From positions 4,072,001 to 4,136,000 of the forward strand of contig NC_080422.1 in assembly GCF_029873635.1 (NCBI RefSeq): a stretch of 64,000 bases of DNA. Direction: 5' to 3'. The first letter of the stretch is position 1. The number at the start of each line of letters is the position of its first letter. The notes under the pieces were generated by a model that made no database searches, had not been told where the DNA came from, and saw only the letters and a list, made by a program, of their open reading frames with translations. Of this stretch, positions 1-10,549 are shown one piece after another. This stretch comes from Malania oleifera (taxonomy: Eukaryota > Streptophyta > Magnoliopsida > Santalales > Ximeniaceae). The position numbers and the translations under genes are program-made.

Positions 1-640
1 TCATTGTCAAAAACTAGAAAAACATAAATCATAAACGAAAACCAAAAACCAAAACAAAAAACAAAAAACTATAAACCAACAACTTATTTGGTTAACATTT
101 ATAAAACTAATACAAGTGAAAAACTTAATAAAAAAATATTCATTTTCATATTTAAATCAGGTAATATTATAAAAATATGATTAAAATAATAAAATTACAA
201 ATAATACACATTGAAAATGACTACAATAAAAATAAAATTCATTATAATTATTTTACTTTAATTGTTCTACTTTCAAATTTTGCTTTACGATAAAAAATTT
301 ATTGGACATGATATTGAAAAATAGTAAAAGTATTTTGTAATTAGCTTTATTACTATTTTTTGACATTAATGTATTAATTATATTTATGTTCATGTAGTCA
401 TTTAATTGATTTTAACTTAAAAGTGTACAAAATAAATAATTTAATTCAAAAAAATTATTTTTAAATATTAAAATTTTTAACAACAAATTGTCAAAATAAT
501 TGAAAATCATAAAATCTAATTTTTAATTTTTTGACAAACAGTTAAAAATCAGCAACAGAAACAAAAAAACTGACAATATAAATAAATGCATTTTGATAAT
601 CTATTTCTTTACCGTGGAGAAACAAAAATTTAAAATAAAA
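1..640 (+). repeat. MITE-like non-autonomous element, copy 1 (truncated by window edge)
   Basis: This AT-rich, non-coding segment is clearly related along its length to 50,197-50,835 (same orientation) and 53,118-53,769 (opposite orientation). Shared landmarks are the opening TTGTCAAAAACTAGA, a middle block ending in CAACAAATTGTCAAAAT, and a closing block near GATAATCTATTTCTTTACC. The left terminus lies outside the window. No open frame of note is present. The terminal inverted repeats seen in the third copy suggest a DNA-transposon-derived MITE, but the superfamily is not settled. Confidence 0.7.
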
Positions 641-1184
641 ATAAAAATAGAAAATCAAAAAGTAAAAAATAAAAGAGAAAACATAAGTAGTGTGTTGTCT
701 CGGTTATAACCCACACCACAAAATGATGCCCCACTCTTAATCAATAGAAAATTTGTTTCATCATTAGACTTTCTTCTTTTTCATTAGAAGTCTAAACCGA
801 AGATTGAATTAAAATATTAGAAGAGGGTGCAAAGTTGTAATCAAATAAGAAAAAGTAACTCCGTTGACATACACATCATAATTAAAAAGAATATATATAT
901 ATATATATATATATTTATTTATTATGATTACGAACCTAGGACGGTTTGGTCAAAGTGATTCATGGTTTGGAACTTATTTAAAATGAAACTCCGAAAATCG
1001 AATTAATATGAAGGTTCCGTTTTAGTGTTTTTGCGAACCAAAACTGATCAAAATCAATAAGTTAATTGATGGTTTAATTAGCTGATAGTTTGGTTCGTTT
1101 GTTCAATTTGAACTAATTTTCAAATCATTATTTTTTTTTTGAAGAAAAATGAAGTATTTTGTTTGAATTTTGATTTAGTGTATG
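641..1184. other. Intergenic AT-rich sequence with an (AT)n microsatellite
   Basis: No gene is seen. An (AT)12 run occupies 891-914. The stretch 950-1,130 is rich in short GGTTTGGTTCG-like words of the kind common in plant repeats, but no boundaries could be set. Confidence 0.5.
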
Positions 1185-1250
1185 TGTAGTGATCTGAAGA
1201 AATTATTATATTTAAATAATAAAGAGGGAGGAAAAGGAAATCAAGAGGCG

Positions 1251-1433
1251 TTCGTTGACGATGCGACTTATTGGGCTTGTCGACAAGTGTGCTCTTCGTC
1301 GACGAGAAAATACCGAGAGGGGGTTTTGGGTAATTCTGAATTTTGTCGACGAGGCAAGAGTTTGTCGATGAGTTGTTTTCATGACCTCATCGACGAGGTG
1401 ATGTGGCTCGTCGACGAAGGCCAGTGTATAAAT
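1251..1433 (+). promoter_or_regulatory. TCGTCGACGA array and TATA box of the 1,185 LTR fragment
   Basis: Seven units at about 1,251, 1,276, 1,295, 1,342, 1,361, 1,386 and 1,408, mostly 19-25 bp apart, followed by GTATAAATG. The layout is the same as in the family A solo LTRs. Confidence 0.6.
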
Positions 1434-2049
1434 GGGTAAAAATCTCATTTTTGGTCGGAATTTCAGCGCAGATTCTTCCTTCTCTCTCTTCTTCGGTTCT
1501 CCTTCCTTCTCTCTTAATTTCTGGGTTCGTCTGCCGCCGGATTGACGATTCGAAGTCACTACGACACTCTTGGGGAAGTTCTCTGCATATCTATTAGAAT
1601 GGATTGTCGATGGGTCGAGTTCGGAATTTATCTAAGATTTAGGGTAAAACTTTCTACTCAATATTTGATTTCCTGACAGTTGTAGAAAGTATAGTACGCA
1701 TAGAAATACTAAAGTTTAGTTCTGAAAAATATCATTTTCATGGTGTTGAACGGGAAACCCTGCGGGTGCAGGATTATTTGTCTTGGGGACTTTTCAGGAA
1801 TCAAGTAAGGGGATAAACTAAGTTAAATATTTTATGAAAATATAAGTATAATTTTATAGCATTTGATTTTAGAAAATGTATGTATATAAATATGTATTAT
1901 GTTGGAAAATATTGCTGAAACTGATGAGATATTCTGAATATATGAAAAACTCATTTTGTGTGGCATGAGTACAATTTATGATAAATTATTATTTTCTGGG
2001 AATATGATAATGATATGGATTTTTATAATAAAATCGGCGTACAGGCTGA

Positions 2050-2290
2050 GAATTTTTACATGTATTGCCGGCGTACGGGCCATGCTATGGATATGATTTG
2101 CTGGCATACGTGTCGTGCTATGGATATGATTTGCCGGCGTACGAGCAATACTATGGATATGATTTGCCGACGTACGGGCCTTGTTATGGATATGATTTGC
2201 CAACGTACGGACCGAGCTATGGATATGTTTGCCAGCGTACGAGCCGAGCTACGGATATGTTTTGCTGGCGTACGGGCTGAGTTATGGTAA
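2050..2290 (+). repeat. 33-bp minisatellite, about 7 units
   Basis: The unit reads approximately CTATGGATATGATTTGCCGG followed by CGTACGGGCC, repeated about seven times with point variation. All reading frames stay open across it because the unit is a multiple of three, which explains the spurious frames on both strands. It lies downstream of the promoter array in the LTR fragment. Confidence 0.85.
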
Positions 2291-2400
2291 AATATGAAAT
2301 ATCGGCGCACAGACCGATGATTTTCATGATATACGTATATATATGCAAAATAATGTAATGATATTGATTTAACAATTAATAGTATAAAATATCCATGTAT

Positions 2401-3196
2401 CACTGTTTCATTATAAGTTATATGTTATTAAAACCTGGTTGGCTTGGTTTAGGCTAGCACTTTCACAGTACCGCTACTGTGTGTTTGTGATCATCATGAT
2501 ATTGTATTAACGCTGCAGTACAAAGTAGCATGAGGACGAATAGTCGATGTGGTTTTAAGAAAAGATCTGATGTGATAAAAGTTGATTTCAAATCCCGAAA
2601 ATTAGAGGACCCTCTTTGAAAAGCACGGTGTTTTAAATCGAGTCTCGATGTCTTTAACCAAGTCTTGGTATTTTAATTTGAGTCCTAGTGTGTTAATTTG
2701 AGCCCCAGTATTTTTAGTCAAGTATCAGTGTTTCCATTTGAGTCCAAATATTTTTAATTGGAGTCTTGTTCTAAGATCGAGTCCCGGTATTTCCAAAAAA
2801 TATAAGTCTCATTTTGTTTTAAAATTAAATCTTTCGATTTGAACATTTTTAATTTTTAAATTTAACTTTTCCAAAATTTTCAAATTTTTAGTCGAGTCGT
2901 TTAATTTCTTTTAAAAAATTTTATAGAGTCGTCTTTTCGAACCCGGGTTCTTCCAATTTCCGGGAACCGGGTTTTAATATTTTCGGGTCATTCTTTTTAG
3001 GAAAAAAAAAAATTTGGCCAACCAAAAATAATGAATACAAAAAAAAAAAATGCATTTAATACAAAAAAAGGAAAAATACCAAGCAAATAAAAATATACAA
3101 TAAAAATAAATAAATAAACATATCCGGAGTCACATGCATCATGCCAATTTGTTGGCATATTCTCCCCGGGAATAAAGGAGTAGGCAGGTATGGCCT
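2401..3196. other. Non-coding sequence with degenerate short tandem repeats
   Basis: Between about 2,630 and 2,800 a degenerate unit of roughly 25-30 bp recurs (GAGTCCCGGTATTTT-like). No gene is visible. 2,940-2,990 contains ACCCGGGTTCTTCC and AACCGGGTTTT, a short imperfect inverted pair. The origin is unknown and it may be decayed LTR sequence. Confidence 0.4.
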
Positions 3197-4014
3197 TTGC
3201 CCGCCAATTCACTGCCCCCTCTCCCTATAAATGACAGTCTCCCGCCACCTCCCCATCACACGGAGTTCTCTCCCAGCTCGCGGATCTCTCCAGAACATTC
3301 CACCATCTCCCTCCTCGGCCACACCAACATCATTGCCAACACCCGCAACCATTTCCACCAGATCCCCTATAGCAAACAGCCGAGAGCCCATCACCCTCTC
3401 CATCTCATTTCTCTACTCACAGATCTTCTCTATCACCACCACCGCTGCTCTCGCCCGTCTTCTCCGGCCTCTCTCAGTTCAGAACCACATCCATCCAGCG
3501 CCTCTCATCTTCTCTGATCACCCCTATGGTCATCTTTCATCTCCGGCGAACCAAGAGTGCTTTCTGTTGCGAGCTTCTCGGTGAGCTGCGATCTCAAAGG
3601 CTGGGTGGGATTTGCTCGCTTCACAACACGCCGATCTCAGCACCAGAGTTCTGTGGCCGGCGCCTCTGATAAAAGTGCTGTACTAGGGACTCCATCGCTG
3701 GCCGCAAACCTCACTTACACATGCAAGCGAAGAGGATCCTGTCGAGGTCGACGTCCAGGTTTGGTTTTGCGACCCCCTCCCTTGTTGTGCATTTAGATTC
3801 TTTTGTTGGAGTTTCTGGGTGTTTCTTTCCAAGATGGGGTTTGCTTCTTGATTGCCGTCTCTATAATCTTTGATTGTTAGCCCTTTGATTTAGCCTGAAA
3901 CAGTTCAAATCACAGATTCATATTTTGAAGGAATTTCTGGCTTCATTTGGTTATCTGATAGTGCTTGGGGAAATGAGGATGTACAGGGGGTTTACCAATA
4001 TATATATATATATA
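3197..4014 (+). other. C-rich promoter- or leader-like segment of unknown origin
   Basis: A TATAAATG box near 3,225 is followed by about 500 bp of C-rich, CT-rich sequence with overlapping open frames in several phases. This is what a low-complexity leader gives by chance, so I do not call a protein. A possible splice donor follows at about 3,757 and T-rich, intron-like sequence runs to about 4,010. It could be the promoter and leader of the broken AP2 gene downstream or the R/U5 part of an old LTR; I could not decide. Confidence 0.3.
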
Positions 4015-4756
4015 CACGCTGCAGCTGGGGCGTATGATCGTGGTGCAATCAAATTCCGGGGCGTTGATGCCGATATCAATTTTAATCTCAGTGATTATGA
4101 TGATGATATTCAGCAGATGAGTAAGCTAACGAAGGAAGATTTTGTATATATCTTGCGCCGCCAGAGCACTGGACAGTTGTGGGTCAACCATGTATATCAA
4201 TCTTTAACACTCCCCCCAGGTGTAGCCCGCCAGCACATGGAGATATAAACACATGATATATAGTATCTATAATAAGAAATGCAATATTTTTTTTTTTAAA
4301 ATTACGGCCAACAAGATTTGAACCCAAAATCTCCTAGTAATTAGCTTTGGTACCATGAAAGAAGAAACGATTGGAAAAAATATTTCTTCATTATTTTGTT
4401 CTTACGAACAATCCAATATATAATACAATTACCTATTCTAAACAAGGAAACAATTTCCTATTCAATGAAATCAAAATCTCCCATAATTACCTACTTTCCT
4501 AATTTGTATTTTATTTACAAAGATATTCGGCGTTGACATTTTAACAAGTTCAAAATACAGGGGAGTGACACTGCACAAATGTGGCTGGTGGTAAGCTCGA
4601 ATGGGCCAGTTGCTGGGAAAGAACTATATATATCTTGGTCCATTCGACAGTGAGATAGAAGCTGCAAGGGCTTATGACAAAGCTGCAATGAAATGCAATG
4701 GAAAGGAAGCAGTCACCAACTTTGAGCCAAGCACATACCAAGGAGAGAAAATCTCA
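4015..4756 (+). pseudogene. AP2/ERF transcription factor remnant, euAP2 (TOE/RAP2.7) type
   Basis: Two pieces of the double AP2 domain are recognisable. 4,015-4,173 encodes the end of the first AP2 repeat and the linker, with [25 protein letters not shown] and ILRRQSTG, all typical of the euAP2 clade. 4,550-4,756 encodes most of the second repeat, with [32 protein letters not shown] and [14 protein letters not shown]. In a working gene these pieces are nearly contiguous. Here 376 bp of retroelement-like sequence lies between them, the expected FSRGS linker is missing, a TAA stop replaces the conserved glutamate after CGWW, and the start of the first repeat is absent. There is no miR172 target site or C-terminus. 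The gene family specifies floral transition and organ identity in the nucleus, but this copy cannot make a full factor. Confidence 0.88.
4205..4546 (-). mobile_element. Short copia-like LTR fragment inside the AP2 remnant
   Basis: Read on the minus strand, a segment starting TG and ending CA (4,356-4,546) is followed by TGGTACCAAAGC, a degenerate form of the initiator-tRNA-Met primer site. A further 140 bp leads to a polypurine-like run (4,205-4,217). This is the layout of a copia LTR plus a small piece of internal sequence. It interrupts the AP2 exon. The element is broken and very short; the family is not determined. Confidence 0.5.
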
Positions 4757-4865
4757 AAGCCACCTTTGAAGGCTGGAGGAAAGAGAAAAAAATTGTCTTC
4801 AAAATAAAGTTGCAAATAGTGGAGATTCCAGCTTTGATGCTTCTAGGTGTGCAACTGGTTCCGAT

Positions 4866-5426
4866 GTGAAGAAGGACGTAAGCAAGTTAAATTTGGAAGG
4901 TATAAAAGAGGAGGAAATCAGAGAACATTGTTTTACTCCAGTGGATAAAAGCAGCATTCCAGAATCATCTCTGCAGCCAACAGAGGGAGCAATTAGTGCA
5001 AAATATTTGAAGTCTTCTAATACTGTTTACGAGGATTCAAGATCAAATGATTTGAGTGGTCCAACTAATGAATCTGATATAAAGCTAGAGCCAAGCAACA
5101 GACAAAAGGATGCTCAGGGTAACAAAACCAACTCTCTAATTTCATCTCTGAAGTTAGAAAAAGATCTCATTCAAATACTGAGAATTCATGAAGCTAGTCT
5201 TGTTCATGCTGAAGGCACTGCCCTGAATTCATTGTTAAAGCTTCAAGAGCATGGAGGAAAGGACACAACCAAGCAACAACCAAAAGAAATTTGGGACACT
5301 AAAATTGCTTATAATGAAAAGAAAACCAGTTCAAACTTACCTTATGAACCACAGAGGCATTGTGTAAAGGGCAAAATCCAATCAGATCAAGCGGGAGTCC
5401 AAGACCCGAGAAAAGAAAAAAATTAA
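4866..5426 (+). CDS. Unrecognised open frame downstream of the AP2 remnant
   Basis: An open frame of 186 codons runs on from about 4,808 in the same frame, so the open stretch without a start is slightly longer (over 200 codons). The composition is Ser/Lys/Glu-rich and hydrophilic, with phrases such as LISSLKLEKDLIQILRIHEA and ALNSLLKLQEHGGKD that could form amphipathic helices. No signal peptide or membrane segment is seen. I do not recognise the family. It lies 110 bp past the AP2 remnant in a different phase and could be a shifted AP2 C-terminus, an exon of another gene brought in by rearrangement, or a chance survivor. It ends in AAAAAATTAAAAAAATAAAA, a low-complexity run. Codon usage looks genic, but expression is doubtful. 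Confidence 0.4.
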   Translation: MKKDVSKLNLEGIKEEEIREHCFTPVDKSSIPESSLQPTEGAISAKYLKSSNTVYEDSRSNDLSGPTNESDIKLEPSNRQKDAQGNKTNSLISSLKLEKDLIQILRIHEASLVHAEGTALNSLLKLQEHGGKDTTKQQPKEIWDTKIAYNEKKTSSNLPYEPQRHCVKGKIQSDQAGVQDPRKEKN

Positions 5427-5566
5427 AAAAATAAAAAATAAAAAAATTAAAATTAGAATTAATTTTTTTTTTAAAATTTATTAATTAATTTTTATTATTA
5501 ATAATTAAATAATATAATATTATAATGATATAAATATAAATATAAATATATATATATATGATATAT
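5427..5566. other. AT-rich low-complexity junction
   Basis: Almost pure A/T with TATAAATATAAATATA runs, between the unrecognised open frame and the solo LTR. Nothing else is visible. Confidence 0.6.
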
Positions 5567-7473
5567 TGTAACGACCCGAAGAATAATGATATTTAAATAA
5601 TAAAGAGGGAGGGAAATGGAAACAAAAACAGAAGAAGACAGTAGATTTCGTCGACGAACACAGGGGTTTCGTTGACGAGGGTTCTTCAAGATCTTGTCGA
5701 CGAGGTCTCGTCTCGTTGACGAGAAGATACCGAGAGAGGATTTTTAGGAAATCTAAAATTCGTCGACGAGGGTGCAAATTCATCGACGAACTTTCTTCAG
5801 GACTCGTCGACGAAGTGATGTGACTCGTCGACGAATCCTGCAGTATAAATAGCCCTAAACTCAATTTAATCGCAGAAAAATCAACGCAACTTTCCTCCCT
5901 CTCTCTCTCTCTCTCCTACGGCCTCTCCTCCATCTCTTTTCAATTTTGGCCCTGTCAGCTGCCGAATTGACGATCTGAGGCCACCACGACGCTCTGGCAA
6001 AGTTCTCTCCAAGTTTACCGGGGCAGATCGTCGGTATGATCGAGTTGAATTTCTTCCCAGAATTAGAGTGAGGTCTTTTATTCAGTATTTGACCTTCTAC
6101 CAGTTGTAGGAAATGATGGAGGCGAAGAAATAATGATATTTTGTTCTTAAAAATGTTGTTTTCAGGGTGTTAAGTAGGAAACCTTGCGGGTGTTAGACCA
6201 GTATACCATAGGAGCTTTTCAGTAGTCAAGTAAGGGAAATATGTTATGCGAGGAAACTCTTTTACGATTTCAACACGAACTATATATTTTTATCAAATTA
6301 TTATTCATATTATCTATATTTACAGTTTCCAAAACTTGATAATATTAATATTTATTTGTGTGACTTGAGTTGATAACAGAACATTACTATATTTATAGAA
6401 TTTGTGAATACCATGTTTATAGTTATTAACAGAAATACCGTGATATTTGCATGATAAAGAATGAAAAATTTTTCAGTGTACTGTATACTCAGAAATATGT
6501 ATTTTCAGCAAATTCAGAATAACATGTTTATTAGTAGCATAACGCCCTAATAAACAAATATTCAGATAGCAGTTCAGTTATATAGAAATCAGAATTTCAG
6601 ATAAATTCTATGAGGTTATGGTTATTTAGAAACCACAGTAAAAACAGTATATTACATATATCAGTTATCTATATAGAATTAGACCCTAATGGATCAGACA
6701 GTAGAGCACGGTACCGTAGCTATAGAAATTCAGTTCAGAGTGCAATCATTTTACTCAGATAGTAAGTGGTATGAGGTCGATCGTGTCAACGTCAGGATAG
6801 ACTCTCCATCAGATATGGATTGAGGGGGCCGATCAGACTGTCGGAGTTCAGTGGACTTACCCTGGTCGGCTAGTCAGGATAGGTTCCGCCTTCGGGCCAC
6901 ACAACCCTGTCATGAGGGGTTAAATCATGACATACTACCATTTAGGGAAATTTTCTCAAATATTATAAGTATAAGTAGATTTTCACAAATAGTAGTAGTA
7001 TCATGAAAAGTAAATTTATATAGTTTTAATATATGTTGTCTATACTAGTATTTACAATTTCAGTTATCCATGATATTATTTCTAAATTAGATTATAAATA
7101 CATAAATATAACTCAGCAGCCACACACTAGTAATAGCATGTTTCATCTTACTGAGCATTGGCTCATCCTAGTGTTGAATTTTTTTTTCAGGTGAACCAGC
7201 TAGGCGAGCGGAGCAGGCTCGCAGGTAGAGGGGCTGTAGTACTGCCCTTTTTAAGAGTGAGTATTATTTTTGAGTGACATGTTTTGTAAACCCTTGGTAA
7301 CTGTAAGGGTAGTTTTCGAGGAATAACAATGTTTGTATATTGTGGGATGATTTGACACTCTGGTATTATATTATGTGTGGTTTTATTTTATATGATTAGC
7401 CTTTCACTGTTTAGGTTAATGATTGAATTTAAAACAAGGAAAAAATATTTTATTTTATTAGCATGTCGTTTCA
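5567..7473 (+). mobile_element. Solo LTR, family A, copy A1
   Basis: The LTR starts TGTAACGACCCGAAG and ends GCATGTCGTTTCA, with a flanking direct repeat TATAT on both sides (5,562-5,566 and 7,474-7,478), as expected for a retroelement with 5-bp duplications. It has the family layout: eight TCGTCGACGA-like palindromes, TATAAATAG at 5,843, a CT-rich leader and a long AT-rich downstream part. No internal region is attached, so this is a solo LTR of a probable Ty3/gypsy element. Because the left flank is AT-rich, the duplication alone is modest evidence. It is a fossil without coding capacity. Confidence 0.85.
5646..5851 (+). promoter_or_regulatory. TCGTCGACGA array and TATA box of solo LTR A1
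   Basis: Eight 10-12 bp palindromes of the form YTCGTYGACGAR lie at about 5,648, 5,668, 5,693, 5,712, 5,759, 5,779, 5,803 and 5,824, mostly 20-25 bp apart. They are followed by GTATAAATAG at 5,842-5,851. The position directly upstream of the TATA box suggests an upstream activating or silencing array of the LTR promoter. This role is inferred from position. Confidence 0.6.
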
Positions 7474-10400
7474 TATATCCTCCCATGTTCATCTTTCTTA
7501 TTCTTATATATCCATTTTGTCCCAATGATTGAATTATCCTCAAGTCTAGGAACTAATGTCCATACTTTGTTTCTCTCAAACTGGTTTAACTCTTCCTGCA
7601 TGGACAACACCCACGATTCATCCTTAATTACTTCACTCACATTCCTAGGTTTTTCTTGAGATAGAAAGACAAAATGACTCATCATATTCCTAAGTGAGGA
7701 TCGAATGGCTTCTCTACGTAATGGTTCACCTATTATTTGATCAATGGGATGATTCTTTATGTACTTCCATTCTTTAGGTGGTTCATTAACCTCATTTTCA
7801 ATTTGATTAGTTTCAGTGGATGGTTCCTTAATTTCATTTTTCTTTTCTGAATCATTCTCAATGGATAGTTTCTGAAATTCCTTGTTTATCTCAATTTCAT
7901 CTTCATCAGTTCTTTTGGAGAAGAGATTTGACTCATCGAACACTACAGAATAGATTCTATAACCATTAATATTTGTTTTTTATATACTCTATAGGCTTTA
8001 TTATCTAAGGCATGCCCTAGGAAGATACCTTCATTTGATTTCACATTAAATTTTCCTAAATTTTCATTGTCTCTAAGCACAAAACATTTATTGCCAAAGA
8101 CATGAAAATATGATATGTTTGGTCTATATGACCATTCCATAACTCCTACGAGGTCTTGTTTAGATATGATCTAATCAAAACTCTATTTAGAACATAGCAG
8201 GCAGTATTCACTGCCTTAGCCTAGAAGTACTTAGGTAGTTTATATTCGTTAAGCATAGTTCTGGCCATTTCTTGTATAGACCTATTCTTCCTTTCAACTA
8301 CACTATTCTGTTGTGGTGTTCTAGGGGCAAAAAATTATGAATTATTCCTAATGAATTACACTAGTCTTCCATGCCTTGATTTTTAAAATCTCTACCTCTA
8401 TCACTTCGAATTTTATTGATAGTATATCCCTTTTCATTTGGGATTTTCTTGCATAGGTTTATAATCTGTTCACATGCTTCATCTTTGTGACCTAAGAATA
8501 ATACTCATGTATATCTTGAAAAATCATCAACTATGACAAATGTGTATGATTTTCCTCCTAAACTCTGAATTGGGTTTGGACCAAATAAGTCTAAGTGTAG
8601 CATTTGGAGTGGTCTAGTAGTGAAGATTTCTTTCTTCTTCTTAAAGCTTGTTCTTGCTTGTTTTCCTAGTTGACAAGCCTCACAAATTTTATCTTTGACG
8701 AATTTTGTATTAGGCAATCCTTTAACCAAGTCTCCCTTAACTAGTTCAGATATTAAGTCCATGTTTGTGTGTCCTAGTCTTTTATGCCAAATCCAACTAA
8801 TTTCATTCATAGTAGAGAAACATGTCACACTCTGTGAGGTTAAGTTATCAAAATTGGTAGTATATACGTTTTCATGAATTCTTAGTAGTGAACAATATCT
8901 TATTATCAGTTTTGTGCTCAACAATGCACTTGTCATGTTCAAAAGACACTTCGTAACCTTTATCGCACAGTTGACTTATACTCAATAGGTTGTACTTTAA
9001 ACCATCTACTAATAAAACATCATCTATAATTAGTGATGAATCATTACCAACTTTACCTTCACCTGTGATCCTTCCCTTAACATTATCTTCAAAAGTGACA
9101 AATCCTTCATCCTTGGGTGTGATGGATGTGAACTTTGCTTTATCCCCGGTCATGTGACGTGAACATTCGCTATCCATATACCATCTGTCTTTTGAGGAGG
9201 ATGATCTTAAGCATATATGCAAGAAACAATCAGACAACTAACTTTGGTACCTTGATTTTCTTGGGTCCATGGGGGTTAGTACTAGATTCTCCTTCGACCT
9301 TCCATACTTTTTTAATTTTGACATCTTTATTTTTGAAAAGACAGTCAAATATGTGACCCAACCTCTTACAATTAAAACATATAATATTTTTATGATAATC
9401 CTTAGTTGGAACATATGATTTTGACTCTCTTACAAAATATCTCATGTAAAGATGTCTTTGTTTTAAATTTTCTTTCCCATTAAAACCAATACCTTCATTT
9501 TCTAGGGAATTTCTTTGAGCTCTTAAGAGTTTTTCAAAATTATTCTGTCATTCACTAAATTTACAAATAATTTCAGATTTATCTTTCAAATCCTTTTCTA
9601 ATTCCTCAATTTTCAAATGCTTGTCTTTCATGAGTGATGCATGAGATTCATTTTGGCGTTCAACTAAACTTGAAAGTTCTTTGACTTTATTTTTCAAATA
9701 AGAAATTTTCTTAATTTTCTTCTTAAGCATTTTAATAGAGTACAAATATTCTTGTTTCACTTCGTCATATGAAATCATGTCATTCTCATTTTCAAAATCA
9801 CTAGAATAATAAGAAGATGATGAGAATGATGATTGTACCTCAAGGTCATCATGTGCCATTAGACATAGATTAGCAATCTCGTCATCACTGGATTCAGATT
9901 CTGAAAAAATGAATTGTGCGTATACCAACCGACTTTCAGCGCCTTCTTATTTTTCTTGGAGGATTTCACTAGTTTGGGACACTCAGGCGTGATGTGTCCA
10001 ACCTCTCTGTAGTTGTAGCATGTTGGTGGATCTTCCTTCTTTTTTTTCATGTTTGACTCTCCTCTTTTTGATTTTGAGTTCCGAAATTTTCTGTTGAATT
10101 TCTTATTTTTCTTCAAGAACTTTTCGAACTTCTTTGTTAGCAAGGCCATGTCGTCATCTGATTCTGAATCACTTCCCTTACTGGAGCAGTGAGATGATGC
10201 CTTAAGTGTTGTGGCTTTCTTTGCTTTACCTTACTCATTCTTCCTCTCATTTATTGCAAGCTCATAAGTGATGAGCGATCGAATGAGTTCGTCACCAGAC
10301 ATCTCTTTGAGATTTCTCCCTTCTGCTATTACCGTAATTTTTGCTTCCCACACTAGAGGTAGTCCTTTGAGTATTTTCCTGATCAACTCATAAGTAGGGT

Positions 10401-10549
10401 AAGTTTTTGCAAGTGCATTTAAAGAATTTGTGATGTGTGAAAATCTAGTGTACATAGATTGAATAGATTCATCAGCAGTCATTCTAAATGGTTTATATTC
10501 ACTAGTGAACATGTCTATCCTACTATCTTTTACTTCCTTAGTGCCTTCA

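Larger units (their letters stand above)
1185..2400 (+). mobile_element. LTR fragment with TCGTCGACGA promoter array (related to LTR family A)
   Basis: The segment starts TGTAGTGATCTGAAGAAATT, matching the start of the solo LTR at 5,567. It then shows the same order of parts: an array of TCGTCGACGA-like palindromes (1,251-1,419), a TATA box (about 1,425-1,433), a CT-rich leader, and text resembling AACCCTGCGGGTGCAGG near 1,757. After about 2,000 it carries its own 33-bp minisatellite and no longer follows the 5,567 copy. No LTR-type 3' end is recognisable, so it is treated as an old broken LTR of a probable gypsy element. Confidence 0.7.

Noticed and set aside
2015-2403. Open frames on both strands across 2,015-2,403
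   Set aside because: They only read through the 33-bp minisatellite, whose unit is a multiple of three.
3197-3584. Overlapping open frames of 106 and 117 codons
   Set aside because: They lie in a C/CT-rich low-complexity stretch, overlap in different phases and show no domain; this is expected by chance where stop codons are rare.
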